9,819 nt of DNA from Candidatus Hydrogenedentota bacterium (GTDB lineage Bacteria > Hydrogenedentota > Hydrogenedentia > Hydrogenedentales > SLHB01). The DNA is taken from the NCBI GenBank assembly GCA_023384315.1, contig JAHDWY010000110.1, positions 1 to 9,819 of the forward strand, written 5' to 3'. Below, in pieces: positions 1 through 7,115 of this stretch. Both the position numbers and the translations under genes were made by a program. A model generated the notes under the pieces. The model searched no databases and had not been told where the DNA came from. It was given only the letters and a program-made list of their open reading frames with translations. Each line of letters begins with the position of its first letter. Position 1 is the first letter of the stretch.

Positions 1-23
1 GCCGTTCCTTAGAGGTTCCCGAA

Positions 24-956
24 ATGAAACGCTGTCTATTACGGGCAAGTTCCGCGTTGTGGATCTGCCTTATTCTGTGCGCGGTGAATGGTTGCGCGAT
101 GACTGGCGGATCTGTCGAGTTGGGCACGACTTTGCCAGACTCGGGTTTCAGCGGCGGCTGGCATGCAACCGAACCGGCCGCAATCTTCGACACGGAAACC
201 ATCTTCAAGCACATCAACGGGGAGGCGGAACTATTCTTCCCGTACGGTTTCAAGCAGGCAGCGTACGCTTCCTATGAGAACCAACAGTTTCCGGACGCAA
301 CCATCGAAGCGGACGTCTACGAAATGGGTTCCCCGCTGGATGCCTTCGGCATCTACTCCAATTTCCGCTATCCCGGAGCGGAATTCATTGACCTCGGTTG
401 CGAAGGGGTTCTCAGCGACCAACAGTTGATGTTTTACGTAGACGTCTACTTCGTGAAGCTGACCACCCTGGGCACGATCGCCAACCCGCGAGATGTGCTT
501 CGTGCCTGCGCGGAAGTAATTCGAAACCGTCTTCCGAAGTCGAATGCGGCTCCTCCGGAGCTTGCGCTCGTCGCGGTCGAAGGTGTCGTCCCACAAACGG
601 AGACGTACATCGCGGACAGCCTGCTCGGATACGAATTCTTCCCGCGCGGCCTGCTGGCGAACGCCGCCTCCGGCGACGCCTCGTTTCGCATATTCGTCGT
701 GATCTTTGACGATGAGACCGCGGCCCGCAAAGGCCTGGAAGCCTACTTCGAGTTCTTGGAGAACAACGGCGCGGCCGTGAAGAAAGAGGATACTGGCCCA
801 ACTCCGCGCACGATCGCGGTGGACCCGTTGTACAAGAACGTCGTCGCCGCCCAGGCCGGCGCCTATACGTTCGGGGCGGTTGGAATCTCGGACCCGGCAA
901 ACGTTCCGCTCGCCTTTGAGGAACTGTCACGACAATTAACGAAGAAACAACGGTAG
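24..956 (+). CDS. DUF6599-like secreted lipoprotein, function unknown
   Basis: This 310-residue protein is predicted to be exported and lipidated. A basic N-terminus (MKRCLLR) leads into a hydrophobic stretch at about 9-20 and a weak lipobox, V-N-G-C, with Cys24 as the would-be lipidated residue; Asn at -2 is unusual. The body resembles what I know of DUF6599 proteins: 'HINGEAELFFPYGF' at 63-76 and 'YEMGSPLDAFGIYS' at 99-112 are the recognisable family signatures. A second half with a similar alpha/beta character (about 195-300) follows. No catalytic motif is visible, and the family has no established function. The ATG at 24 has AGAGG 8 nt upstream (11-15). The gene converges on the M56 peptidase gene with a 77 bp gap and no clear terminator. 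Family assignment is from memory of the motif and moderately sure; the lipoprotein call is less sure. Confidence 0.75.
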   Translation: MKRCLLRASSALWICLILCAVNGCAMTGGSVELGTTLPDSGFSGGWHATEPAAIFDTETIFKHINGEAELFFPYGFKQAAYASYENQQFPDATIEADVYEMGSPLDAFGIYSNFRYPGAEFIDLGCEGVLSDQQLMFYVDVYFVKLTTLGTIANPRDVLRACAEVIRNRLPKSNAAPPELALVAVEGVVPQTETYIADSLLGYEFFPRGLLANAASGDASFRIFVVIFDDETAARKGLEAYFEFLENNGAAVKKEDTGPTPRTIAVDPLYKNVVAAQAGAYTFGAVGISDPANVPLAFEELSRQLTKKQR

Positions 957-1033
957 CTTCACCTCAGCCCATCGCCCAGTGTTCGCAGAACGGCGGCAAG
1001 CTTCGTCGGTCCTCCCTGTGACTCTGCTCGCGA

Positions 1034-3055
1034 TTACTCTCCCGCGCCAGTGTTCGTCACGAAGGGCACGTTCTTCCACGTTACCGGTTGGATCGGGTAC
1101 CCGATGAGACGAAAACTTTGAATGCTCTGCTTCGAGATGGGTTCGGGAAATCCGAATTTCCACGTGTACTCATGGTCGTGTCTAAGATCGTCCAAGTGAG
1201 GATCGGCGTAGGGCTCTATCGGATTGCCTTCCTGGTCTATCGCCACCACCCGGAAGTTGACCAGCGGTCCGCCTGATGAAAACGTCAGCGTGACTTCCGG
1301 CCTTTCCTCGTGGGGGATTTCGTCGGCCGGCGTTGTACCGGGAAGCTTGCGGACCGTCGCCGTGAACTTCCACTCCTCCATCTCAATTGCAGACGACCCG
1401 GCGTCTATGGGGATGTCCGCGTAGGTGTCGAGGGGTGGGCCGTAGGAAACAGTGGCCGTCACGTTCACGAGATCCGGCAACTCGAGCGCCTGCTCGCTGC
1501 GAATTTGCATAATCTGGACCCGGTCTTCTGCCCTAGTGCCGACGGGTCCGCCTACCGTTAGTACCGCGCTCGACGAGAGATTCCCTCGGTCCAGCTTGGC
1601 GTCAAGGAGTTCATACTCGCGCAAGGTCTGGTCCTCGGGACGGAGGCGAAAGACCAAGCCGATATTGGTTCCGTTTTCAGTCGCGCCAAAACGCCGCTCA
1701 CGAAGATCCTCCCAATGCGTGCGAATGGCGTTTTCGACCCTTTGGCCCCACGCATCGGGCTCCACCCCACGACCATCCGCTGCGATCAAGGCAGGCTCTT
1801 CACCGACCACCCCCAGAAGCTCAACCTGTAAGCCTGGCACTTCTGCGGCTGGTTCTTCGCCTGCGAGACCGGTGTCAATGGACGGGAGGACCCAATCGGG
1901 TTTGGCCGTTGCAACCCGGTCCTCGATTCGGCCGTCGCTCGTGGGACGCGACTCGGATTCGCTCAGGTCATCTTCCGCCGGTCGAGCGTGCACCAGTTTC
2001 AAGCTACCCAGCGTGACGAACAGACCGGCGGCGACCAGCAGGCTCGCCGCAACCCAGCGACGGGCGAGGGGTTTGGCGCTGACGCCGCGTTGGATCTTCC
2101 GGAGACGTTGGACGATCTCGGCGCTGCGGAGCATGGGAACGCTGCCTCGGACGGGCTTCGCATCAAGCAAGGCCAGGGCTTCGCGGGCGAGCGTTTTCAA
2201 GTAGATTTCCGGGCTACCGAGGTACGCAGCCGCAACGCTATCGCACACGTCTTCGCAAGCGGCGTTATGGGCGGAGCGCATGCGCCACGTGAGCGGATGA
2301 AACCAGAGCAGCGACGCCGTCAACTGGGCAATGGCCATCCAAAGGGGATCTCGCGTCTTCACGTGGGCCAGTTCATGGGCCAAGATCGCTTTGAGTTGTG
2401 TTGCGTCCGATTCATCGAGGCATCGCGCGGGAAGCACGATCACGGGACGCCGTACCCCGGTAAGAAACGGGGAACCCGGTTCTTCCACGATACGGACGTC
2501 GAATCGCTCCGCCACGCCGAGTTCGTTCGCAACTCGTTCGGCGAGAGAGCGCACGTCATTGGACGCCACCGTCGATCGCGCTACGGTAATGTGGACGCGC
2601 CGCCATGCGCGCGCGGCACCTGACAAGAGCAGCGAGGATACCAAGACCCAGACTACCCCCAGAATGTCTCTGAAATGGCCCGCAATCCACGCGCTGAGGG
2701 CGAAAGGCGGCGGTGCGGACTCGATGGGATGTGAATCGGCGGCGCGGAGCGGAGCTTCCACCGGCGCGAACTGTTCCATTGGCAGTGCGAGCGGTTTTGT
2801 CATGACCGGCGCAGCTCGGGGTGGCGGCGCGGTCTCTTCCACGAGGGCTACCTCCAGCCGGGGCAATGCCCACTCCGCGGCGGGCAACACGGCCAATCCC
2901 ACCAAGGTCGCGCGCCACAGGAGCACGCGCCAGCGCGGGTTGCGTCCGCGCAACGCCGCGTGAACTATCCACGCGCAGGCGAGCAGGACCGTCGCTTTCA
3001 GCAGCACGGCGGGTCCGTAGGACAACCCAATCAACATCGCGGCCCAGTCGAACAT
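1034..3055 (-). CDS. BlaR1-like M56 family membrane metallopeptidase (signal-sensing antirepressor)
   Basis: This 673-residue integral membrane zinc protease probably senses an outside signal and inactivates the BlaI-type repressor encoded just upstream. Predicted helices lie at about 13-33, 44-61, 129-147 and 334-353, the BlaR1 order. The Pro/Ala-rich loop 62-128 and everything after 354 should be extracytoplasmic, and the protease domain 148-333 cytoplasmic. The HELAH zinc motif is at 227-231, followed by the third-ligand motif E-x-x-C-D at 268-272. The C-terminal half is not a penicillin-binding fold. Residues about 435-505 have a TonB/TolA C-terminal look (W-x-x-R-V-E-N-A-I-R-T-H-W), and a beta-rich region of unknown type occupies about 585-670. 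Start choice: an in-frame GTG at 3064 lacks a ribosome site, whereas ATG 3055 has GAGGTGA 5 nt upstream. The ligand is unknown. The protease family is certain; the partnership follows from operon context. Confidence 0.9.
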   Translation of the reverse strand: MFDWAAMLIGLSYGPAVLLKATVLLACAWIVHAALRGRNPRWRVLLWRATLVGLAVLPAAEWALPRLEVALVEETAPPPRAAPVMTKPLALPMEQFAPVEAPLRAADSHPIESAPPPFALSAWIAGHFRDILGVVWVLVSSLLLSGAARAWRRVHITVARSTVASNDVRSLAERVANELGVAERFDVRIVEEPGSPFLTGVRRPVIVLPARCLDESDATQLKAILAHELAHVKTRDPLWMAIAQLTASLLWFHPLTWRMRSAHNAACEDVCDSVAAAYLGSPEIYLKTLAREALALLDAKPVRGSVPMLRSAEIVQRLRKIQRGVSAKPLARRWVAASLLVAAGLFVTLGSLKLVHARPAEDDLSESESRPTSDGRIEDRVATAKPDWVLPSIDTGLAGEEPAAEVPGLQVELLGVVGEEPALIAADGRGVEPDAWGQRVENAIRTHWEDLRERRFGATENGTNIGLVFRLRPEDQTLREYELLDAKLDRGNLSSSAVLTVGGPVGTRAEDRVQIMQIRSEQALELPDLVNVTATVSYGPPLDTYADIPIDAGSSAIEMEEWKFTATVRKLPGTTPADEIPHEERPEVTLTFSSGGPLVNFRVVAIDQEGNPIEPYADPHLDDLRHDHEYTWKFGFPEPISKQSIQSFRLIGYPIQPVTWKNVPFVTNTGAGE

Positions 3056-3060
3056 AGCGG

Positions 3061-3068
3061 TCACCTCT
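3061..3068 (-). promoter_or_regulatory. Shine-Dalgarno of the M56 peptidase gene, containing the repressor stop codon
   Basis: Read on the minus strand, this is AGAGGTGA, a 7-base match to the anti-SD complement (GAGGTGA), 5 nt before ATG 3055. Its last three bases are the TGA stop of the BlaI-type gene, so ribosomes terminating on the repressor sit on the initiation site of the protease. This favours ATG 3055 over GTG 3064 and implies translational coupling. Confidence 0.75.
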
Positions 3069-3447
3069 TACGGCGTTTACTCGCGGCGGGATTGGAATCT
3101 ACTTGCGCGATCCGCCGGAGTTCCGCTAACTCCTGCGGCGTGAGTTTCTCGGTCTTGATGAGTTGGGCGATGAGGTCCGTGGTCGAACCGCCGGAAAACA
3201 CATGCGCCATCTGGCGCGCCATCCGCAACATGACGCCCTCGCGCGACTTCTTCGCCTTGTAGTAGTAGGCCTTGCCCATTCGACGCCGGGCCACGAGGTC
3301 TTTGCCCATCAGGACGCGCAATACCGACCGCAGCGTGCCGTTGTCGATGGGCCACGAGAACGCCGCCTCGATCTCCGGCGGCTTCTGCTCGCCGTCCTCC
3401 CACAGGATTCGCAAGACTTCGAGTTCGTTCGGATTCAGCGCGTCCAT
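3061..3447 (-). CDS. BlaI/MecI/CopY family transcriptional repressor
   Basis: This 128-residue winged-helix protein has the size and layout of BlaI/MecI repressors. The N-terminal 'LNPNELEVLRILWEDG' (4-19) is the typical first helix. The winged-helix DNA-binding region runs to about residue 65, with the recognition helix near 37-48 and the wing at 'ARRRMGKAYYYKA' (53-65). The C-terminal part (70-115) is the helical dimerisation region, where family members are cleaved by their partner protease. A basic tail (SKRRKR) ends the protein. It is the first gene of an operon with the M56 peptidase. The ATG at 3447 has AAGGG 9 nt upstream. Its promoter carries two palindromes that are probably its own operators. 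It likely represses this operon and perhaps distant genes. Family call is firm; targets and signal are unknown, and no beta-lactamase is in the window. Confidence 0.92.
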   Translation of the reverse strand: MDALNPNELEVLRILWEDGEQKPPEIEAAFSWPIDNGTLRSVLRVLMGKDLVARRRMGKAYYYKAKKSREGVMLRMARQMAHVFSGGSTTDLIAQLIKTEKLTPQELAELRRIAQVDSNPAASKRRKR

Positions 3448-3465
3448 GGCGTTGTTCCCTTTTTA

Positions 3466-3486
3466 TTCTGTGAGTATTTCACAGAA
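3466..3486. promoter_or_regulatory. Operator 1: perfect 8-bp inverted repeat over the -10 of the repressor operon
   Basis: The arms are TTCTGTGA (3466-3473) and TCACAGAA (3479-3486) around GTATT. The site covers the AATACT -10 box and the predicted start of transcription, so a bound dimer would block polymerase. The core TGTGA-N5-TCACA is shared with the site at 3509-3523. BlaI-type autoregulation is the simplest reading. The core differs from the TACA/TGTA half-sites known for staphylococcal BlaI. Confidence 0.7.
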
Positions 3487-3501
3487 GTCCGGCGATGTCA
3501 A
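3473..3501 (-). promoter_or_regulatory. Sigma70-type promoter of the repressor-peptidase operon
   Basis: On the minus strand a perfect TTGACA -35 (3501-3496) is followed after 17 bp by AATACT (3478-3473), a 4 of 6 match to the -10 consensus. Transcription would start near 3466, giving a leader of about 19 nt before ATG 3447 that includes the AAGGG ribosome site at 3461-3457. The -10 lies wholly inside operator 1, and operator 2 is just upstream of the -35. Confidence 0.7.
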
Positions 3502-3508
3502 GTTTTGC

Positions 3509-3523
3509 TGTGAACAATTCACA
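3509..3523. promoter_or_regulatory. Operator 2: TGTGA-N5-TCACA palindrome upstream of the -35
   Basis: TGTGA (3509-3513) and TCACA (3519-3523) flank ACAAT; the symmetry extends inward one base to TGTGAA/TTCACA. Over a 21-base alignment it matches operator 1 at 14 positions. The two centres (3476 and 3516) are exactly 40 bp apart, about four helical turns, so dimers would sit on nearly the same DNA face. Confidence 0.6.
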
Positions 3524-3543
3524 ATTTGGCGGTTGGCGCAACA

Positions 3544-3570
3544 GTGGATTCCCGCTTTCGCGGGAATGAC
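3544..3570. repeat. REP-like palindromic element
   Basis: A perfect hairpin with arms ATTCCCGC (3548-3555) and GCGGGAAT (3560-3567) and loop TTTC is set in the context GTGG...GAC. This core recurs as an intergenic repeat in many bacterial genomes; read through, it gives the peptide W-I-P-A-F-A-G-M-T often seen in false ORFs, and it does so here in a + strand shadow frame. It lies 36 bp past the hydrolase stop and 42 bp beyond operator 2. It could also stabilise the 3' end of the hydrolase mRNA, but no T-run follows on the minus strand, so it is not a canonical terminator. Copy number elsewhere in the genome cannot be judged from one copy. Confidence 0.65.
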
Positions 3571-3605
3571 GGGAGACCGGTTATCCATACCGAACTCATT
3601 GGCGG

Positions 3606-4847
3606 CTACACGAGCTTCTCCCCCAACCACTCGAAGGCCTTGTCCTGCATGGTCGCGTTGAACTCGTGAGGACCGTCGAAGTACACGGAGCTGTAATTCT
3701 GCGGCACGCCGGCTTTCTCAAAGATGCGTTCGAGTTTGGACGTGGCGGCGCGGGCGGCGTCCAGGGGGTAGAGTTGATCCTGGAGACCATTGATGGTCAT
3801 GAGGTGGCCGGGGACGTGGAGGCCGCCCACGTCGGGCCAGTCCAGGTCGTTGTAGAGGCCGGGGACAAGTTTGGTGAATCCGATGCCGTTGCGGACGTTG
3901 TTACGGACCATGGGCTGGTACTCGGCCATCCAGCATACGGCGACGGACGCGCGCACGTGCGGATGAATGGCGCCGAGAAAGATGGACCGGACGGACCCCA
4001 GGCTGAGTCCGCAGCAGCCGACGCGCTCGGGGTCGACTTCCGTGCGCGTGAGCAGGTAATCCGTCACGCGCTGGTCGTCCCACACGTTGATGCCGGACCA
4101 GGTGGCGCCGCAGGCGAGTGCCGTGCGACTCATCAATTCCTCGTGCGCCCAGGAACGGGCGTTGAATGCGTTCACGTCGTCCTGCGTCACGTCGAGCGTT
4201 CGGTTCCTGATCCGCGCCGGATCGTCCTCCAGATACATGGCGCGATCGCCCCAGTGAAGCATGTCGGAGACGATCACCACGAACCCGCGCGTGGCCAGTT
4301 CGTCTGCAATGCTGCGGCCGCTGTAGTACGTTTCCTTGAAGGCGGTGAGGGCGGGGTTCTCGGGTTCAACGCCGACAACCTTCTCCTTTCCCCAGAAGTA
4401 AAACCCGCCATGATCGTGCAGACAAACGATGGCTGGCGCGGGTTTCGGCGCGTCTTTGGGTATCAGTACGTACACCGGCAACCGGATATCGGGCGTCGTG
4501 TTAATGAGCAAGCGTTCCCGGATGAAGTCGCCGCGGTCGACCGTTTCCACCAACTCGGGATTCGGGTTGCATGGGGCAGGCTGGTAATGAAAATCTGCCA
4601 AGAGCGTGGCCCTCGCCTCTTCGGCCCACGCGACGGGATCGGAATAGCGATCCTCCAGAAAGCTCATGGACGGCTTGCAACGGCCCGATAGCTTCTCGAA
4701 CAGCGGCCAATGGCTTCCCAGATCGGGATAGGGACTGGACTGCGTGGCCGGCAACTTCGACGGCGTTGCTGCGTGTACCGTGTCGCCCGCCGCAACGGTG
4801 AGGGCCGTTCCCGCGGCGGACCGAGTGATGAACTCCCGTCTGGTCAT
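3606..4847 (-). CDS. Tat-exported alpha/beta hydrolase, acetyl-xylan-esterase/dienelactone-hydrolase-like
   Basis: This 413-residue protein has a twin-arginine signal (T-R-R-E-F-I, residues 2-7), a hydrophobic stretch, and likely cleavage after VHA (24-26), so it should be exported folded. The hydrolase core runs about 105-410. The oxyanion-hole region is L-H-D-H-G-G at 143-148. The nucleophile elbow is G-L-S-L-G with Ser282. The acid is probably Asp357 in G-L-Q-D-Q-L-Y, and the base His394 in D-G-P-H-E-F. The long N-terminal part before the core and the insertion about 150-260 resemble the large bacterial hydrolases grouped as Abhydrolase_7 or acetyl xylan esterase. The substrate is unknown; ester cleavage on plant or algal polysaccharide is a reasonable guess. 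ATG 4847 follows a strong AGGAGGAGAGG site. It stands as a single gene, divergent from the sensor kinase. Confidence 0.85.
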   Translation of the reverse strand: MTRREFITRSAAGTALTVAAGDTVHAATPSKLPATQSSPYPDLGSHWPLFEKLSGRCKPSMSFLEDRYSDPVAWAEEARATLLADFHYQPAPCNPNPELVETVDRGDFIRERLLINTTPDIRLPVYVLIPKDAPKPAPAIVCLHDHGGFYFWGKEKVVGVEPENPALTAFKETYYSGRSIADELATRGFVVIVSDMLHWGDRAMYLEDDPARIRNRTLDVTQDDVNAFNARSWAHEELMSRTALACGATWSGINVWDDQRVTDYLLTRTEVDPERVGCCGLSLGSVRSIFLGAIHPHVRASVAVCWMAEYQPMVRNNVRNGIGFTKLVPGLYNDLDWPDVGGLHVPGHLMTINGLQDQLYPLDAARAATSKLERIFEKAGVPQNYSSVYFDGPHEFNATMQDKAFEWLGEKLV

Positions 4848-5084
4848 GTTTACCTCTCCTCCTCGAATACAGGCCCGTTACGCACCTGTGTGGACGCATG
4901 CAGACGTGGTCATCACGTCGCGGCAAGTGTACCGCAGGGACCGGGCGTGCAGCCACGAACGCCGGCGTATCGGCTGGCTCGAAATCGGGGTCCTGGGGTA
5001 AGATGATGACCGTCAGGTTGTGAGTCTGAAGAGCGGGGCGATACGCCGCGCCGCGCGCGGACTCTATCGAGTGGGGAGCGAGCC
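4848..5084. other. Divergent intergenic region, 237 bp
   Basis: This region must hold the promoters of the hydrolase (minus) and of the kinase gene (plus). I see only weak candidates: TACACT on the minus strand and TAAGAT near 5000 on the plus strand, neither with a good -35. One clean palindrome is present, GACGTG (4903-4908) and CACGTC (4914-4919) around GTCAT, which could be an operator for the hydrolase gene. No small ORF with a ribosome site stands out. Confidence 0.5.
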
Positions 5085-7115
5085 ATGGCATCACCGTCCG
5101 ACCTCTACTTGCGGATCTTCGAGAGCTTGCATGATCCGATGATTCTGCTCGACCCGGCCGGGAATGTGGTGCACCGGAATCTTGCGGCGACAACGTTGTT
5201 TGCCGAAACTCCGGAAACGAATGACCGGGCCGGAGCGGATGACGCCAACCGGCACCTGCCCACCTGGCTGGACGAAACCCTGCGAAGCCTGATGTCGGGA
5301 ATCCGCAGAATGGCGGACGAGTACAAATCCGTCAAGACCCGCACTGGCACCCGGCATTTCGAGATCGAGCTGGAGCGGATCGTGGATGACCGGGGCAACT
5401 TGCAGGGTATGGCAGTCATTCTCCACGACATCACGGAGTTGAAGGAAGCGGAGAACGCGGTTCGGTATCGTAGTGAGTTCGGCCGGATTGTTTCCGAAAT
5501 TTCGTCCCGGTTCGTGGGTGTGTTCCTGGAAGAATACGACGCCGTGTTGGAGGAATCCTTGCGCGGCGTCGGACAGTTCCTGGAGGCCGACACGGCCTAT
5601 GTATTTCAGTTCACGAATTCCGGGGCTCGACTCTCCATGACCCATCTGTGGGATTCGGGCGAGTTCGACGGCCCGATGGAGCGCATCTCCGACCTGGATG
5701 CTGCCGCGCTGCCATGGTGGCTTGAACGGCTGCAGCACGCGGAAGTTGTGGCCCTTTCATCGCTTGCCGAGTTGCCGGCTGAGGCCGCGGCGGAGCGTGC
5801 TCTACTGGAATCGCAGGGGGTCCATTCTCTCGTTCACGTCCCCCTGCATTACAAAGGCGAGGTGCTGGGATTCATGGGCCTGGGCTCGGAAGTCCAGGGG
5901 CGAACGTGGACGCAGGACGAAATCAATTTGCTCAAGATCGTAGCCCAGGTCTTTACCAACGCGCTGCAACACAAGCGCGCGGAGGAAACGCTGGGATACG
6001 AGCGAAACCTGCTTCGCACCGTGGTCGACAACCTGCCGGATTACATCTACGCGAAGGATGCCAGCAGCCGCTTTGTCTTGAACAATCGCGCACACACTCG
6101 CTTGCTGCGCGCGAACGCGCCCGAAGAGGTCTTCGGCAAGACGGACTACGACATCTTTCCGCGAGGCTTGGCAGACCAGTACTTTGCGGATGAGCAACAG
6201 GTGATTGAATCGGGACAAGCCCTGGTCAATCGCGAGGAGTCCGTGCTCACGGAGGACGGCACGCCGCGCTGGTTGTTGACTACCAAAGTACCTTGGTTTG
6301 ACAAGGAGGGAAAGCCCCAAGGCATTGTCGGAATGAGCCGGGATATTACGCAGCGCAAGGAGCTGGCCCAGGCGCTGGAGTCGCACGCCCAGTTGTTGGA
6401 GCAGGCCAACGAGGAATTGCGGCTGCGCAATCAGGAACTGGACGAATTCACCTATATTGCCAGTCATGACTTGCAGGAACCTCTGCGCAAGCTCATCGCG
6501 TTTAGCGACGTCCTCCAAGAAGACATGAAGGCGGGCGACCAAGAAGAAGTGAAACGGGACCTGGGAATCATCGCCTCCGCAGCGCAACGCATGCAGACCT
6601 TGGTCAAGGACTTGCTGGCCCTCTCGCGATCCGGAAGGCAGAGCATGTCCTGGGAATCCGTTGACCTGTCAGACTGCGTGGCTCTCGTGCTGGATACCCT
6701 GGAAGTCCGCATTCGCGAGGAAGGGGCCGCCGTCGAGCAGGATGATCTACCGCCGGTGATGGGCGATCGGACCCTCCTGGCCCAGTTGTATCAGAATCTT
6801 GTTGGCAATGCGTTGAAGTTCCACGGAGATAAGAGACCGGTCATCCGGTTGACTGCGGAAGAGACACCGGACGGGTGGATATTGGGGGTATCCGATAACG
6901 GCATCGGGATCAAGAAGGAATACGCCGAGCAGATTTTTGCGCCCTTCAAACGGCTCCACGGAAGAAGCGAATATGAGGGTACTGGCATTGGCCTCGCGAT
7001 CTGCCGTAAGATTGTGGAACGGCATGGTGGTAAGATCTGGGTTGAGTCGGCTCCCGGCGAGGGGGCCCACTTCAAGTTTACCCTGGATACCGAGGAGGGA
7101 GCGGCAGGCAGATGA
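5085..7115 (+). CDS. Soluble PAS-GAF-PAS sensor histidine kinase
   Basis: This 676-residue cytoplasmic kinase has no membrane segment. Domains in order are PAS (about 5-120, ending in the H-D-I-T-E-L-K linker motif), GAF (about 130-296), a second PAS (about 305-425, starting L-L-R-T-V-V-D-N-L-P-D-Y and ending S-R-D-I-T-Q-R-K), a coiled linker, then HisKA with the H-box H-D-L-Q-E-P-L-R and phospho-acceptor His461. The HATPase domain has the N-box around Asn571 and Asn575, D-N-G-I-G at 604-608 and G-T-G-I-G-L at 632-637. The H-box is the type found in bacteriophytochrome-like kinases, but the GAF domain has no cysteine, so covalent bilin binding is unlikely. The input signal is unknown. ATG 5085 has GGGGAG at 5073-5078. 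It overlaps the response regulator gene by 4 bp (ATGA), so that regulator is the probable phosphotransfer partner. Confidence 0.93.
   Translation: MASPSDLYLRIFESLHDPMILLDPAGNVVHRNLAATTLFAETPETNDRAGADDANRHLPTWLDETLRSLMSGIRRMADEYKSVKTRTGTRHFEIELERIVDDRGNLQGMAVILHDITELKEAENAVRYRSEFGRIVSEISSRFVGVFLEEYDAVLEESLRGVGQFLEADTAYVFQFTNSGARLSMTHLWDSGEFDGPMERISDLDAAALPWWLERLQHAEVVALSSLAELPAEAAAERALLESQGVHSLVHVPLHYKGEVLGFMGLGSEVQGRTWTQDEINLLKIVAQVFTNALQHKRAEETLGYERNLLRTVVDNLPDYIYAKDASSRFVLNNRAHTRLLRANAPEEVFGKTDYDIFPRGLADQYFADEQQVIESGQALVNREESVLTEDGTPRWLLTTKVPWFDKEGKPQGIVGMSRDITQRKELAQALESHAQLLEQANEELRLRNQELDEFTYIASHDLQEPLRKLIAFSDVLQEDMKAGDQEEVKRDLGIIASAAQRMQTLVKDLLALSRSGRQSMSWESVDLSDCVALVLDTLEVRIREEGAAVEQDDLPPVMGDRTLLAQLYQNLVGNALKFHGDKRPVIRLTAEETPDGWILGVSDNGIGIKKEYAEQIFAPFKRLHGRSEYEGTGIGLAICRKIVERHGGKIWVESAPGEGAHFKFTLDTEEGAAGR

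Noticed and set aside
976..1056. 10-bp direct repeat CCAGTGTTCG at 976-985 and 1047-1056
   Set aside because: It is short, unflanked by further similarity, and one copy lies in the coding end of the peptidase gene; chance is adequate.
1034..3447. Beta-lactam resistance operon (blaI-blaR1)
   Set aside because: No beta-lactamase or PBP2a gene is near, and the outer domain of the M56 protein shows no penicillin-binding motifs. Only the regulatory pair is homologous.
3466..3523. The TGTGA/TCACA palindromes as CRP-type sites
   Set aside because: The CRP consensus has a 6-base spacer; both sites here have 5. Their placement over the -10 and next to a BlaI-type gene fits local autorepression better, though a CRP-family regulator is not fully excluded.
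3272..3661. 129-residue + strand ORF containing WIPAFAGMT
   Set aside because: It runs antisense through the repressor gene, its promoter and the REP-like hairpin; the peptide is a known artefact of translating this repeat.
3666..4691. Long + strand ORF (341 codons) opposite the hydrolase
   Set aside because: It is a mirror frame of a well-supported hydrolase gene with Tat signal, catalytic triad and strong ribosome site; the antisense product has no recognisable domain.
5475..5972. GAF domain as a bilin-binding photoreceptor
   Set aside because: The H-box resembles phytochrome-like kinases, but the GAF region contains no cysteine and no PHY domain follows it; a second PAS domain does.
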